Under the pieces are notes generated by a model. It had not been told where the DNA came from, did no database searches, and saw nothing but the letters and a program-made list of their open reading frames with translations. Shown piece by piece: positions 54,401 through 64,000 of a stretch of DNA of 64,000 nt. Positions within the stretch are counted from its first letter, which is position 1; every line of letters begins with the position of its first letter. The position numbers were made by a program, and so were the translations under genes. Source of the stretch: Wolfiporia cocos (taxonomy: Eukaryota; Basidiomycota; Agaricomycetes; Polyporales; Phaeolaceae); NCBI GenBank assembly GCA_029448655.1, contig JACCLO010000017.1, positions 434,001-498,000 of the forward strand. Direction: 5' to 3'.

Positions 54401-55585
54401 ACCTTTTGGTGTTCAATCAAGTCATTCCCAAAAATGAGGATATCATCTAGGTATACAATGACCTTTCCTTCATGGATTAGGTCACCTAGGATATCATTCA
54501 TCATGTGTTGGAATGTAGCCGGTGCGTCACAGAAGCCAAAGTACATGACTACTGCTTCATACAGACCACTAGGCATAATGAATGTGGTTTTCCATTCATT
54601 TCCCTCTTTGATATGTACATTGTTGTATCCCCATCATAAGTCAAGCTTAGTAAAGATTGATGCTTGGCTAAGCTTGTCGATAAGTTCATCTATGCATGGG
54701 AGAGGGTACCGATTCTTGATTGTGATGTCATTGATTTTTCGGTAATCAATGACCATTCATGCACCACCATCCTTCTTTGGTACAAAAAAGATGGGACTTG
54801 TGATCGGGGATTTGGAGTCACAGATATAGCCCTTCCATTTTTCCTCCGCAATCCATTGATCAAGTGAGTTTGCTTCTTGTGGCGACATCTTGTATGGTTT
54901 AGGCACTGGGGGAAGCACTACATCATCGAGGAAGTCAATGGCGTGATTGTATGGTTTCTGTTTGTGCATCCTTTCGGATGTGCATTGAGAGAATACCGTT
55001 GGACCGAATTCCTGGTATTCCTCCGGAACCAGAGAATTCCATTTCTGGAGGTCTTCATCTGTCAGAAATTCATTGTCAGCCTTTTCCAAGACCAATTCAA
55101 TGGCGCTTATCAAGATTTCACTTCCTTCATTGAGGGTGTTAACCCAAGAAACAAAGGGGTTTTCCTGTTCAGGAAGACTGAGGAAATTGATCGGCCAATC
55201 GGCGATGAACTGATAGATGTCACGGGGTTCTACTTCATCTTCTTCCTCAGAAATGGATACCCGCTTTCCATGCTTGCATTATTCTGTGCACTGGTACTTG
55301 AAAGTACCTTCTGACCAGTTGAAGTCAGAGTTGTGCTTCTGGAACCAATTGTAGCCAAGGATCACATCCGCATTTTGTATGTCCATTATGTACAAAAATT
55401 CGGTGCTTTTGTGTTCCTCATGTACCAGATAAGCTTTCACTCCGTAATTGATTGATCCTGCCGAATTGCAGGATCCATCTGCATTTCTGATTTCCAGGGG
55501 AGCGGAAAGTTTGTTTGTGACTATTTTTTCTTCCTGGACCAATTTTTTATAAGTTAGGCTGACGCTTGTTCAATAAATACTTGGG
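51459..55585 (-). pseudogene. pol: Element D pol remnant
   Basis: Minus strand, same domain order as Element C Pol: protease remnant lacking an intact DTG (about 55585-55279), RT (54757-55113, then 54370-54576 with YLDD, then 53752-54345 into RNase H), RNase H end (53515-53706), integrase with HHCC and DDE motifs (53421-52303). GPF module and chromodomain follow (52381-52064), then a linker (52042-51746) and dUTPase (51695-51459 with GVINHDYQGEV and GFGSTGK). At least six frame breaks or stops separate these pieces. The dUTPase carries Asn for the catalytic Asp of GVID. Not functional. Confidence 0.9.
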
Positions 55586-55618
55586 AAAAGGGGGTGGAGA
55601 ATGAGGAGAAAAAGTAAA

Positions 55619-57660
55619 TTACGGTGCAGAAGAACTCACTGCAGAAATGGGTGTGGAGTTGACGATCTCCCAAGAGATCTGAGGGTTGAAGACGTCGTGT
55701 TTGTGGGTGATGTGCTGTACACTGTAGAGAGATTCTTCGATGTGTTGAAGGATGATGTGCATGTCACCATCAGGGAAGGATACGTAAATGGAGGAGTGGA
55801 TCTTCGTGGATTGGTCGTTGATCCAGTTGAAGTTGGAAAAAGTGAAGCAGTCTTGGTTGTGAACGTTGAAGGACGTTGTTGACCTGGAGAGTGATAGAAT
55901 GGGTGGGGACAAAGATAGAGGTGTGTATAAAATGTTGCACCACGGTTTGGGGCCAGCGGGTTGAGAATAAATTGGTCCTTCCATAGGACCAGCAGGTTGG
56001 TCGTAGATAGATCCTTCCATAGGACCAGCAGGTTGGTCGTACAGAGGTTTCTCGAGGGGGCCAATAGGGTGGTTGTATGGTGGTGGCTCGAGGAGGAAGT
56101 CAACGGTGTCGATAGAGTCTACAGAGTGATGAGTAGGGGTGGGTGATGTGCTACGAGGAGGTGTAGGTTGTGGGGATGGTGTTTGAGGTGGCATCCCAGG
56201 ACGTTTCGGGACCCAGTGGAGATGTGGCTTCAGTTGCTTCAGGGTGGTATGGAGGGAGTGTATGGGAACGTGGTGGAGGTGAGGCATGGGTGGTGTGGTG
56301 CGTGGCTTGGGGGTGGAAGGCGTGGGAGGGGTGGGCAAAGGGTTGTTGAAGGTAGGCGCTAGGATGGAATTGAGGTGCAGCGCGAGGTTGTTGACGTCCT
56401 GCTGCAAAGTGAGTAGGGAAGGGAGTTCAGTGTGTGCCAACTCATTGACACCATGGGTGATCGCGGTGAGGAGGTAGGATATGTAGTGTTGTGAGGTCCG
56501 GTCTCAAGGACCACTAAAGACCAAGGACCGGACCAGGACCGGACTGACTAGAACCAATTCAATGGTCCTGTCCAGTCCTGGTCCTGACACGGTCCTGGTC
56601 CCGGTCCTTCTGAGTGGTCAGATTTTGCAGGACCGGTAAGGACCAGTCTGGACCGGTCCTGGACCGGTCCCGAATTTATTGTAGAATAGCACTTATAATG
56701 TGGTTACTCCAACGTAGGGAACCATGACTGACCAATTTACAATAAAACCAAAGTCTTTAAGACCCCCTAGAGTGGGTCTGCATCATGTATATACCACTGG
56801 CTATTAGGGTAAACACATCAGACAGAAGCTGACATGAATAGTAACAACCAAAAACCTTCTGATTTATGATACAATGAAGCACTGCTATTGTCTTGGGCAA
56901 TGCTTGGCACACACAGGTTGTCCTCATATTATCACTAGTTTTGCTGACTGACATGGAGTCGTGTATTCTCCCATCCAGTAGTGTTAACACTCACATATTA
57001 TGGTACACATGCATGGTGCATTCAATATCACCCAGTTATTGGCAGAGCGCTGCTTAGCGGCAGTTATATGCTACTCATTGTGGCACATACAAAAATGCAA
57101 CACATGATCTCATCAGATACAACTTGAGGTGTGCAGTTACTGCAGTGTCATCTCTGTGTGTTGACTTCAGTATACAATTTTACTTTCAGAAATCAAGAAT
57201 CAGTGCACCATAGCCAATTTTTGGGCTGTACTTAGTATGTTCTGGTATATATCGAGTAGTAAGTACACTTTTGTTGCAGTTTCTGACATATAAAACTATA
57301 GTTAAGTCAATAACCACTTGATCGGTCCTGGAGCGGTCCAGACCGGTCCTAGGACCGCTATAGGACCGCGGTCCTACTTGGTACCGGTCTTCAGTCCGGT
57401 CCCTCGTTGCCCATGGCGGTCCGGTCCTGGTCCCGGTCCTCGGTCCTGCCCAAAACATGCAAAAGACCGGACCGGACCGGACCTCACAACACTAAGGATA
57501 CGTTTGTCTTCCAAAGAGGAAGAGCATAGGTTGATGGGGTGGTTTCATGCGCCCGGTGAATGCTTTGGGCGGCGTTGAAAAGTAGGTCAAAGGCAAAGGT
57601 AGCAGGGGTGATGTCGGTAGGGACCCTCTGTGTGCTGTTGATGGTGCGTTGGGTGTTCAT
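55619..57660 (-). pseudogene. Unrecognised Pro-rich gene, interrupted by a hAT-like element
   Basis: ATG at 57660 opens a frame that runs to 57495, is broken by the element at 56484-57494, and continues in register from the other copy of the target duplication to a stop at 55619. Without the element and one duplication it is 340 codons with no other lesion. The N-terminal 110 residues look helical; the middle is Pro/Thr/Ser-rich. Then come imperfect repeats of the form GPMEG.IYDQPAGP (near 56060-55940), and a C-terminal region with aromatic residues. No signal peptide, zinc finger or enzyme motif. A decayed relative lies at 42292-43187. It ends about 35 bases from the truncated edge of Element D. 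I do not recognise the family; it may be a lineage-specific host gene or part of an unknown element. Confidence 0.6.
56484..57494. mobile_element. hAT-like non-autonomous element 1 (1011 bp)
   Basis: Perfect 20-base terminal inverted repeats TAGTGTTGTGAGGTCCGGTC at both ends. Flanking 8-mers AGGATATG (56476-56483) and AGGATACG (57495-57502) differ at one base; an 8-base duplication is the hAT hallmark. Both subterminal regions are packed with GGACCGG/CCGGTCC motifs (56510-56680 and 57320-57480), while the centre is AT-rich and non-coding. It must be mobilised by a transposase elsewhere. Confidence 0.8.
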
Positions 57661-58069
57661 GGTGAGGTGGACGATGCGTAGGGGGTGTTGTGTAGGGGGA
57701 CGGTACGTGAGCGCCTAAGGCGATGGTGGTGGTAAGAGAGAAAGGAGGGTCGCTGGCGCGTGTCCTCTGACTGATGTGTTTGTGTCGTACGAAATCTCGA
57801 ATCCCAGTCCTCGAGAATGGGCGACTCACGACGACATTGGCGATGTTCGATGCGACCTAAGCCATGGAATACGGATCTGGACTATGATAATCGCCGCTAC
57901 CACAGATCATCAATACACTAATACGTTACTCATGAGAGGATGGAACACTTGCTGCCCTTAGGGAGTTATATCATCTCGATGGAGCCCAGTCTTGGATTCA
58001 ATGTCTGAAATTTAATAGCACAAGTACTCATAACGACTCTCGACTATTTTGTTATTCCCGTCCGTGCAT
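57661..58069. other. Spacer between the Pro-rich gene and the dehalogenase
   Basis: No supported gene. Upstream flank of the Pro-rich gene and downstream flank of the dehalogenase, which point the same way. Confidence 0.5.
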
Positions 58070-59370
58070 TCACAAGCTCGCGCGCAACTCCCGCCCGCCC
58101 TCCCTCCTGCCTACCCTCCGCGCGCGCTCCGCGTCCTCCTGCTCCTCCTTCCGCGCGGCCTCGAGCACACGCGCGACCTCGAGGAAACTCTTGGCGTACA
58201 CGTCGACCTCGCTGCCGTCGCTCTTCGCGCGGATGTCGTCGGGCGCGTCGGGCTCTTGCGGGCGGCGGACGAAGACGGTGCGCATCCCGTGCGACGCGGC
58301 CGCGCGGAGGTCGTAGTTGTGCGCGGCGACCATCGTGCACTGGTGCGGCGCGAGCGAGAGGTGCTGCAGCGTGCAGAGATACATCTTTGGGTTCGGCTTG
58401 TATGAGCCGAGCAGCTCCGAGGAGAGGATCACGTCCCACGGGAGGTCGCCGTTCTTCACCTGCGTGCACGCCGCGTCAGCTCGTGTAGGCCTAAGCAAGA
58501 GGGAGAGAAGGGGGAGGGGGGAAGGGGGAAGGGGGGGACGCACCATGTCGACGAGCGTGCGCACGTTCCCGTTCGAAATTAAAGCGGGCCAATGATCGCG
58601 TGCTTCTTGAGCGCGTACAGGCCCGCGGTAGTGTCTGCCCAGCCTGTGCGTGCGGTCAGGAGGCTGGTCGTCTGCACGCGGTGGCGGCGGCGTACCTGGG
58701 ATATCATGCCAGAAGAGGACAAGCTCGTGGCGCTGCGCGTCGGTCGCGAGGTGCGCCCAGCGCGGGCTGGCCAGCATGCGGTTGAGGATAGATCTGTGAA
58801 CGGAGAGAACAGTCAGTGGGTGGCTAGCGGCAGTGGCTTCGCGCAACAAGCCACCAGGCCACACGATGGAGCCGTAGACCGCCACATCTGCCTCCATCAA
58901 CGATGTGGCGAGAGATGTGGCAGGCCGCGACATGGTGTGGCAACATCGCGATAACCCGATCTCAAATCAAGATCGAGGCCCGATCGACGCGGGGTAGCGG
59001 CGACATACCATCACGTCCACGTTGCAATTGAGCGTGCCCTGCGTGCCTTCTGCGTGCCTTCTGCGTGCCTTCTGCGACGGCGAACTTGCAAACACAGCGC
59101 GTTGCTCGGGAGCCCAAAGGATGGTTATCGTACAACGTACATCATCTCGTAGTAGCCCTTGCGCCGCTCGGCGGTGAACACGTCCCAGTCTGACACATGC
59201 GCGGTGAGCGGTGCCGGCAGCGCAGCCGGACGAGGCATACGCGCCGTCATCGACGATGCCCTCGAACCGTGTGCGGAGCTGCCGCGAGATACCGGTGCGC
59301 CAGTCCCGAACGTGTCGAACACGAACGCCTGCACGCCCTTGAGGGGGTTCTCGCTGTGTGGTGCGGACAT
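58070..59370 (-). pseudogene. Type II haloacid dehalogenase, broken (right copy)
   Basis: HAD-superfamily hydrolases of this type cleave carbon-halogen bonds through an Asp nucleophile. The first exon starts at the ATG at 59370 and carries FVFDTFGT (motif I). The expected VxDWRTGI that should follow appears only in another frame because about 10 bases are missing; a second frame change near 59240 restores the original frame. Later exons show the LVLFWHDI segment, SNGNVRTLVDM (motif II), SSELLGSYKPNPKMY (motif III Lys) and TMVAAHNYDLRAAASHGM (motif IV). Just before SNGN a short insertion creates a stop (near 58580). Introns are plausible at about 58650-58700 and 58460-58540. With at least three lesions the gene looks dead. 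It diverges from the monooxygenase gene, 356 bases apart. Confidence 0.72.
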
Positions 59371-59726
59371 GGTTGCTGTTGTCGATCGGGGCGTTGCGGT
59401 GCGGGGTGGATGTCACTGATAAGAGTGCGGGGATGGTGTGCCTGCACGTAGCTAGCGATACGCCGGTGGAGATAAGACGCGGGCGAACAACGAGATGGTG
59501 CTGCGATAACGAGCTGTGCTGCAGCTTATGTGGATCCCGACCTGCGGAAGGCGACATACAGCATGCAATGTAAACGACGGAGCAGCCGCAATCGGCCAGA
59601 AGCTGAGCATTAGTCAGAACAGGGACCGGTGGGACGCGTCTTCGCCAATTGAACATCGCGTGGAGGGGCGAACACCATGCCGCCATTGGTGTTCTCTCCC
59701 TCTCCATTGCAATCTACACCAGCACA
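59371..59726. promoter_or_regulatory. Shared divergent upstream region of dehalogenase and monooxygenase
   Basis: 356 bases between the two divergent start codons, conserved in the left copy (12226-12562) apart from small deletions. A bidirectional promoter is likely by position; no individual motif is claimed. Confidence 0.45.
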
Positions 59727-62311
59727 ATGACCGCTGCAGCTGCACCTCTTGCACACACCGCCGCCCCAGCCCTTGACAAGGTGTCTCTCTCCACGTTGTC
59801 TCAGACCGTTCCACCCGATGATGACCTGAAGCCGACCCTCCCGACACTCGACCGCCTCGGCGCGTCCCTCCAGCCCGACGTCGATGTGCAGGAGGTCGCC
59901 ATCGAGTTCTTCCGCACGTTCGCGCAACACGTCTCCACGGGTGACGTCGAGGGCATCACGAGCCTCTTCATCGACGACGGCTGGTGGCGCGACCAGCTCG
60001 CGCTCACCTGGGAGTTCCGCACGTTCCACGGTGTGGGCAAGATCCGCAAGTTCCTCGCCGACCAGCTCGCCGGGAGCGGAATCGCGCTCGGAGGCGTGCG
60101 CGGCATCGTCCTGCAGCAGCCGTACCCCGACCTCGCGTGGATCCAGGCGTTCTTCGACTTCGAGACCGGCGTCGGCATCGGCAGCGGCGTGTTCCGCCTC
60201 GTGCCGACCGCGAGCGGCGTCTGGAAGGCGTTCACGATGTACACGAACCTGGAGGACCTCAAGGGCTTCCCCGAGAAGATCGGCATCCATCGCGAGTTCC
60301 TCCCGAACCACGGAAAGTGGAAGAGTCAGCGCGAGCAGGAAAGGGCGTTCCTGGACAAGGACCCGGAGGTCCTCATCGTCGGAGGCGGCCAGAGCGGATT
60401 GGACATCGCGGCCCGCCTGAAGTGGCTGGGCGTGCCGGCCCTCGTGGTTGAGAGCTCTCCGCGTATTGGCAACCAGTGGCGGGTACGGTATGAGGCCCTC
60501 TGTCTTCACGACCCAGTTTGTGAGTGCGGACGTTTACGATTCATGTAGACAGCCTGATCGAGCTGATGTCCGCAGGGTACGACCATATGCCCTACATGCC
60601 GTAAGTTCCACCTCAGACGTGCAGGGTCCTCGCTAATGGTGCTGCAGGTTCCCTCCGTCCTGGCCGGTTTACACCCCTGCACTAAAGGTCTGCACAACGC
60701 TCCGTTTGTGATATAGAGATCGTGCTGATTCATTGTGCTGTTAGCTGGCTGATTGGCTCGAATACTATGCCGAGGCAATGGAGCTGAACGTTTGGACGTC
60801 TACCACTGCGACCGCGGTCAGGAAAGATGCTGAAGGAAAGTGGCGCGTCACTGTCCGCAAGGCCGACGGCACCGAGCGTACCTTCCAGCCCGATCACGTT
60901 GTGATGGCCATTGGCTTTGGTGGCGGCCTGCCGAACACGCCGACAATCCCAGGACAGGTGCGCTTCTTTCAGTAACGGCGTACTGTATTATTTACTGATG
61001 GAATAATCTCGCCTTTAGGAAGAGTTCCAGGGAGAGATTCTGCACTCTACGCAGCACAGGTCCGGGAGCGACCACGTTGGGAAGAAGGTCGTTGTGATTG
61101 GTGCTGCCACTTCAGGTATGTAGACTGGATTCTGAAAGATTGTTAAAGACGTGTTTAACGTGTTCTGTCAGCACATGACATCTGCTCCGACTACGCTGAG
61201 CACGATGTTGGTGAGACCTCTGCTCCTTGACCGTTCTAAGGGCGCCAGCTCACTCCTTGCACCAGATGTCACCATGTATCAGCAGGGCCCAACGTACGTC
61301 ATGACGACCAGGGAGGGTATGCCGCGGAATTTCAAGAGTGCGTACGATCCCGCTTCGAGTTCGCAGTCAGATTTTGACCCGAATGTACAGGCCTGTACTG
61401 GGAGGGCTCGCCTCCTGTCGACGTCGCCGACCGGCTACAGAACTCATTGCCCATCCTTGCTACAACAGAACTCCAGAAGCGCATCACAGCAGAGATCGCC
61501 GAGGCAGACAAGTGTGTTCATAATGTCTTGTGATGCGAGTGCACCACTGAACATATCCTCATAATCTGCAGGGAGTTGTTGCAGGGCTTGAAGCGTGTTG
61601 GCTTCAAGTATCACTTCGGGCGCGACAACTCGGGCTTAATGTTCCTCGTGTACACCCGCGGCGGTGGTTACTACCTCGGTACGCGCAGCGCATAGTAGAA
61701 GTGCGGGCCGTCACTGAGCGGTCACGTTCGGCACAGATGTCGGCGCCAGCCAGAAGATCGTCGACGGCAAGATCAAGCTCAAGAACGACAGCCCGATCGA
61801 ACGGTTCACTAAGACCGGTCTCAAGTTCCAGGACGGCAGCGAGCTGGAAGCGGATGTTGTCCTCTTCGCTACTGGGTATGTTCCCTCAGCCTTTCGCGTG
61901 CCCACAGATCATCTGGTGCTGACCCTCACCTACCTCGCGGCTTCCCAGATTCGAAGGCGCGGAGAAGGCGATCTTCCGCCTTGTCGGGGACGAACTTGGC
62001 TCGCAGATCGGGCCGATCTGGGGCCTGACCCCCGAGGGCGAGCTGCGCAACGTGTGGCGCTGGCTCGGCGTGCAGAACCTCTGGTTCATGCTGGGTGCGT
62101 GTCCTGCTCAGTTCGGCGGCGGCTCCGGCGTGCGGGGCTCACCGGTGCGTGTGGTGTGCAGGCAACCTCGCGATGGGCCGCTTCTACTCGAAGCACCTTG
62201 CTCTGCGTGAGTGTCGTTCATCACGCAGCAACTATGTTCAGGTGCTGATGGCTTGCCGCAGAGATCTTGGCGATCCAAAAGGGCTTGTATGGGAAGCGTT
62301 ACGTAGATTGA
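59727..62311 (+). CDS. Flavin-containing monooxygenase with N-terminal NTF2-like domain (right copy)
   Basis: Same gene as 12563-15071. Exons: 59727-60519, 60576-60600, 60648-60687, 60745-60957, 61019-61115, 61172-61210, 61266-61337, 61391-61511, 61572-61678, 61737-61875, 61949-62094, 62162-62206, 62262-62311, giving 628 residues. The FAD motif is the canonical GGGQSG (about residue 219), and the FQGEILH and GAATSAHD motifs are present. It has 26 extra N-terminal residues compared with the left copy, the likely ancestral state. I chose the ATG at 59727 because it matches the left copy's start; the frame is open upstream but has no better ATG. All splice sites are GT-AG. Frame intact. Substrate unknown; the broken dehalogenase partner hints at detoxification, but that is inference. 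Confidence 0.9.
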
Positions 62312-62640
62312 GCTGTCTCTCCGGGCTTTGTCTGTGCGGCTTAGAGCAGGCTCGATCTAAACGGTATTGTAAATTAGGTGTTGTATCAGACGCATGTGCT
62401 TCAGTTCCAACGGCGATTGCTTTAGACAAACACAGACCGAGCAAGTGCAATGCAAATTACTGATATGGCAAGTCTCATTCCTTCTTTGGATGAGATATGT
62501 TAGGCACCCAGGCTTATTGAGTCCACGCAAGCTTTCAAGTTGGGACTCTGCTCTGTACCTTCTTTCCTTTCCACTCACCTTCTGCGGAAATTAGCATGGG
62601 CCAGTTCTCCATATTTGCAATCACCGTGCAGATTTTCCTA

Positions 62641-62990
62641 ATCTATCTCAATGTGCAATTCATTGCTGGTGTCTTCTGGGTCCAGGGCCCATTCATCACC
62701 TTTTCAGGAATTATACAGGTTTTTCCACATTTTTGGGACATTCCACCATGGTGGGCCACAAGCCCTTGCACTAGTCACGTAAGAATAGCCACTGCCACAG
62801 ATGGTCAGGTGATGAGTAGTACTGGCATGGTCACATGCATGGACAGTAGGGTGCTCTGGTCAGATGCTTTACTTACACAATTATGATTACTCACATGCAA
62901 CATGACATGTAGTTAGACACGAACTACTCACATGTTGTATAGTTTGAGGTGAGGGTTTGAGGGTGGTCGCCAAGGTTGTAGAGTGAGAGT
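62641..62990. other. Gene-free spacer
   Basis: Downstream flank of the duplicated block; no feature supported. Confidence 0.5.
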
Positions 62991-64000
62991 GTTACGGGTC
63001 TAGTGATGTGCAAAGCCCGGCTCAAAGCCGTGAGCCGGGCCTGGCCGAGCCGACTTAAGCCGGGCCGAGCCGAGCCTTGGGGCAGCTTACGACAGCTCAG
63101 GGCCCGGCTTGGATTGTGAGCCGGCCGTAGCCGAGCCCTGAGCCAGCAGCTTTAGGCGCGCAACTCTAGCTATGTTGTAGTGAGCGAAAATAGGCCCGTT
63201 GGTACAAGATTTTGCATACTTTCAGCTTAAATATTCTCAACAACCATACAATAACTTGTGGCCAGTGCAAAACTTCGTAACTATTGTGATCGGGGTTGTG
63301 ATCGGGGGTTGTGATCGAGACCTGTATTTTCCGTCAGTGTCATGAGCAACTGTACAAGTACTTGTAGATCAGGACAACAATAGATAGCAGACATATATGC
63401 ATCCTGAATGCATTGTGCTGCAATTTTGAGCTGTACAAACCAATAACTTCGAGGTCCTTCCTGATTGCTCATAAGCCCTGGCCTGAGCCTGAGCCGGGCC
63501 CAAGCCGGCCTGAGCCATCATGGAGGGCCCGGCCTGACATTTCGCTGAGCCCGGGCCCTTCAAAGCCGGGCCCAAGCCCCAGGCTTTGAGCCGAGCCGGG
63601 CTTTGCACATCACTATACGGGTCGAATACCCATTCATATATTCGAGTCGTGAATATAGATTGTTCTTCTGCACGTAGGCACGTCGCCGTATGCAAGGCAA
63701 ATACTCATTAGATGCCTTCAAGTCCTAGGTGAAGTTCCTAGGAGATCGTTTGATATTCAATAAGCATTAGAGGATATAATCTGTTCGGGGGGCAAGTCTA
63801 ATAGAATATAGGACTTGCCTAAGTCCGAGAAGTCAATGTGCACTTCGAGGACTTAGTCGTTCGGTTGCTCGAGTGAGAAATACTGAGTGTAGTTTCCTCC
63901 GTTTGAGAACGAGTATAAGACTTCTTGTTTATACAACAAGGTTGAGCTGAAGAGCCTCGACAGTAAGTACATGAGTTTATATACTACGTTGGGTTTCAGG
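62991..64000 (-). repeat. Family A LTR, minus strand, interrupted and running off the window
   Basis: Plus-strand start TGTTACGGGTC is the reverse complement of the Family A 3' end. After the hAT-like insert the match resumes at 63616 and continues to the window end through the AACAAGG and TATATAC segments. It could be a solo LTR or the 3' LTR of a full element beyond 64000. Confidence 0.85.
63002..63615. mobile_element. hAT-like non-autonomous element 2 (614 bp)
   Basis: Perfect terminal inverted repeats of about 23 bases starting TAGTGATGTGCAAAGCC, with a perfect 8-base duplication TACGGGTC (62994-63001 and 63616-63623). Subterminal regions are arrays of GCCGGGC/GCCGAGCC motifs (63015-63130 and 63475-63600). 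The core is non-coding. Its terminal bases resemble those of element 1 (TAGTGxTGTG). Confidence 0.87.

Larger units (their letters stand above)
49736..55585 (-). mobile_element. Element D: decayed Ty3/Gypsy relative of Element C, 5' truncated
   Basis: From the minus side: pol remnants start abruptly in the protease near 55585 and run to 51459, followed by polypurine tract GAAGAGGGGG (51421-51430), TAA and a 3' LTR (51417 down to 49736). No gag, upstream ORF or 5' LTR. Protein similarity to Element C is high throughout, with many CG to TG/CA changes, stops and frameshifts. Confidence 0.88.
59228..62640. repeat. Segmental duplication, right copy
   Basis: Matches 12091-15400 in the same orientation. 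The right copy extends further into the dehalogenase gene, so it is the more complete one. The match drops in quality after about 62497. Confidence 0.9.

Noticed and set aside
57186..57578. Arg/Thr/Gly/Pro-rich ORFs across the right end of hAT-like element 1
   Set aside because: Translation of the GGACCGG arrays; no domain and confined to the transposon end.

Overview
The window looks like repeat-rich chromosome from a filamentous basidiomycete, probably an Agaricomycete. The evidence is a flavin monooxygenase gene present twice, each copy with twelve 45-75 base GT-AG introns and GC-rich exons, set in about 44 kb of nested Ty3/Gypsy LTR retrotransposons, solo LTRs and small DNA transposons. 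The organism is an inference from gene structure and element types. I saw no rRNA gene, no convincing tRNA gene and no CRISPR array.

Layout. 1-2.4 kb: LTR relics. 2.4-11.6 kb: a small TIR element with a TA target duplication, split by a full-length Ty3/Gypsy element (Element A, TSD TATAC, 708-base LTRs). 12.1-15.4 kb: left copy of a segmental duplication holding a haloacid dehalogenase fragment and a 13-exon flavin monooxygenase gene. 15.4-21.0 kb: no genes, three solo LTRs with perfect target duplications. 21.06-40.26 kb: Element B on the minus strand, split by Element C (plus strand, TSD CTAAT) exactly at the junction of B's 5' LTR and its primer binding site. 40.3-49.7 kb: a helicase fragment, a decayed Pro-rich gene copy and a field of solo LTRs. 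49.7-55.6 kb: decayed Element D (minus), whose 3' LTR holds a second LTR, which holds a third. 55.6-57.7 kb: an unrecognised 340-codon gene interrupted by a hAT-like element. 58.1-62.6 kb: right copy of the duplication, with a broken dehalogenase gene diverging from an intact flavin monooxygenase gene. 63.0-64.0 kb: a Family A LTR containing a second hAT-like element and running off the window.

How the parts work. Elements A, B and C each encode Gag and a Pol with protease, reverse transcriptase, RNase H, integrase and chromodomain, so they are chromoviruses. All three carry a dUTPase domain, between protease and RT in A but after the chromodomain at the C-terminus in B, C and D. In all three, the 11 bases 1-2 nt downstream of the 5' LTR are an exact reverse complement of 11 bases in the LTR lying 33-35 nt downstream of a TATA box. 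This is the layout of self-primed Tf1/sushi-type elements, which use no tRNA primer. B and C also carry an extra ORF upstream of gag. A carries a broken extra ORF downstream of pol that ends in two CCHC zinc knuckles. C looks intact and its LTRs appear identical, so it is the best candidate for a currently mobile element.
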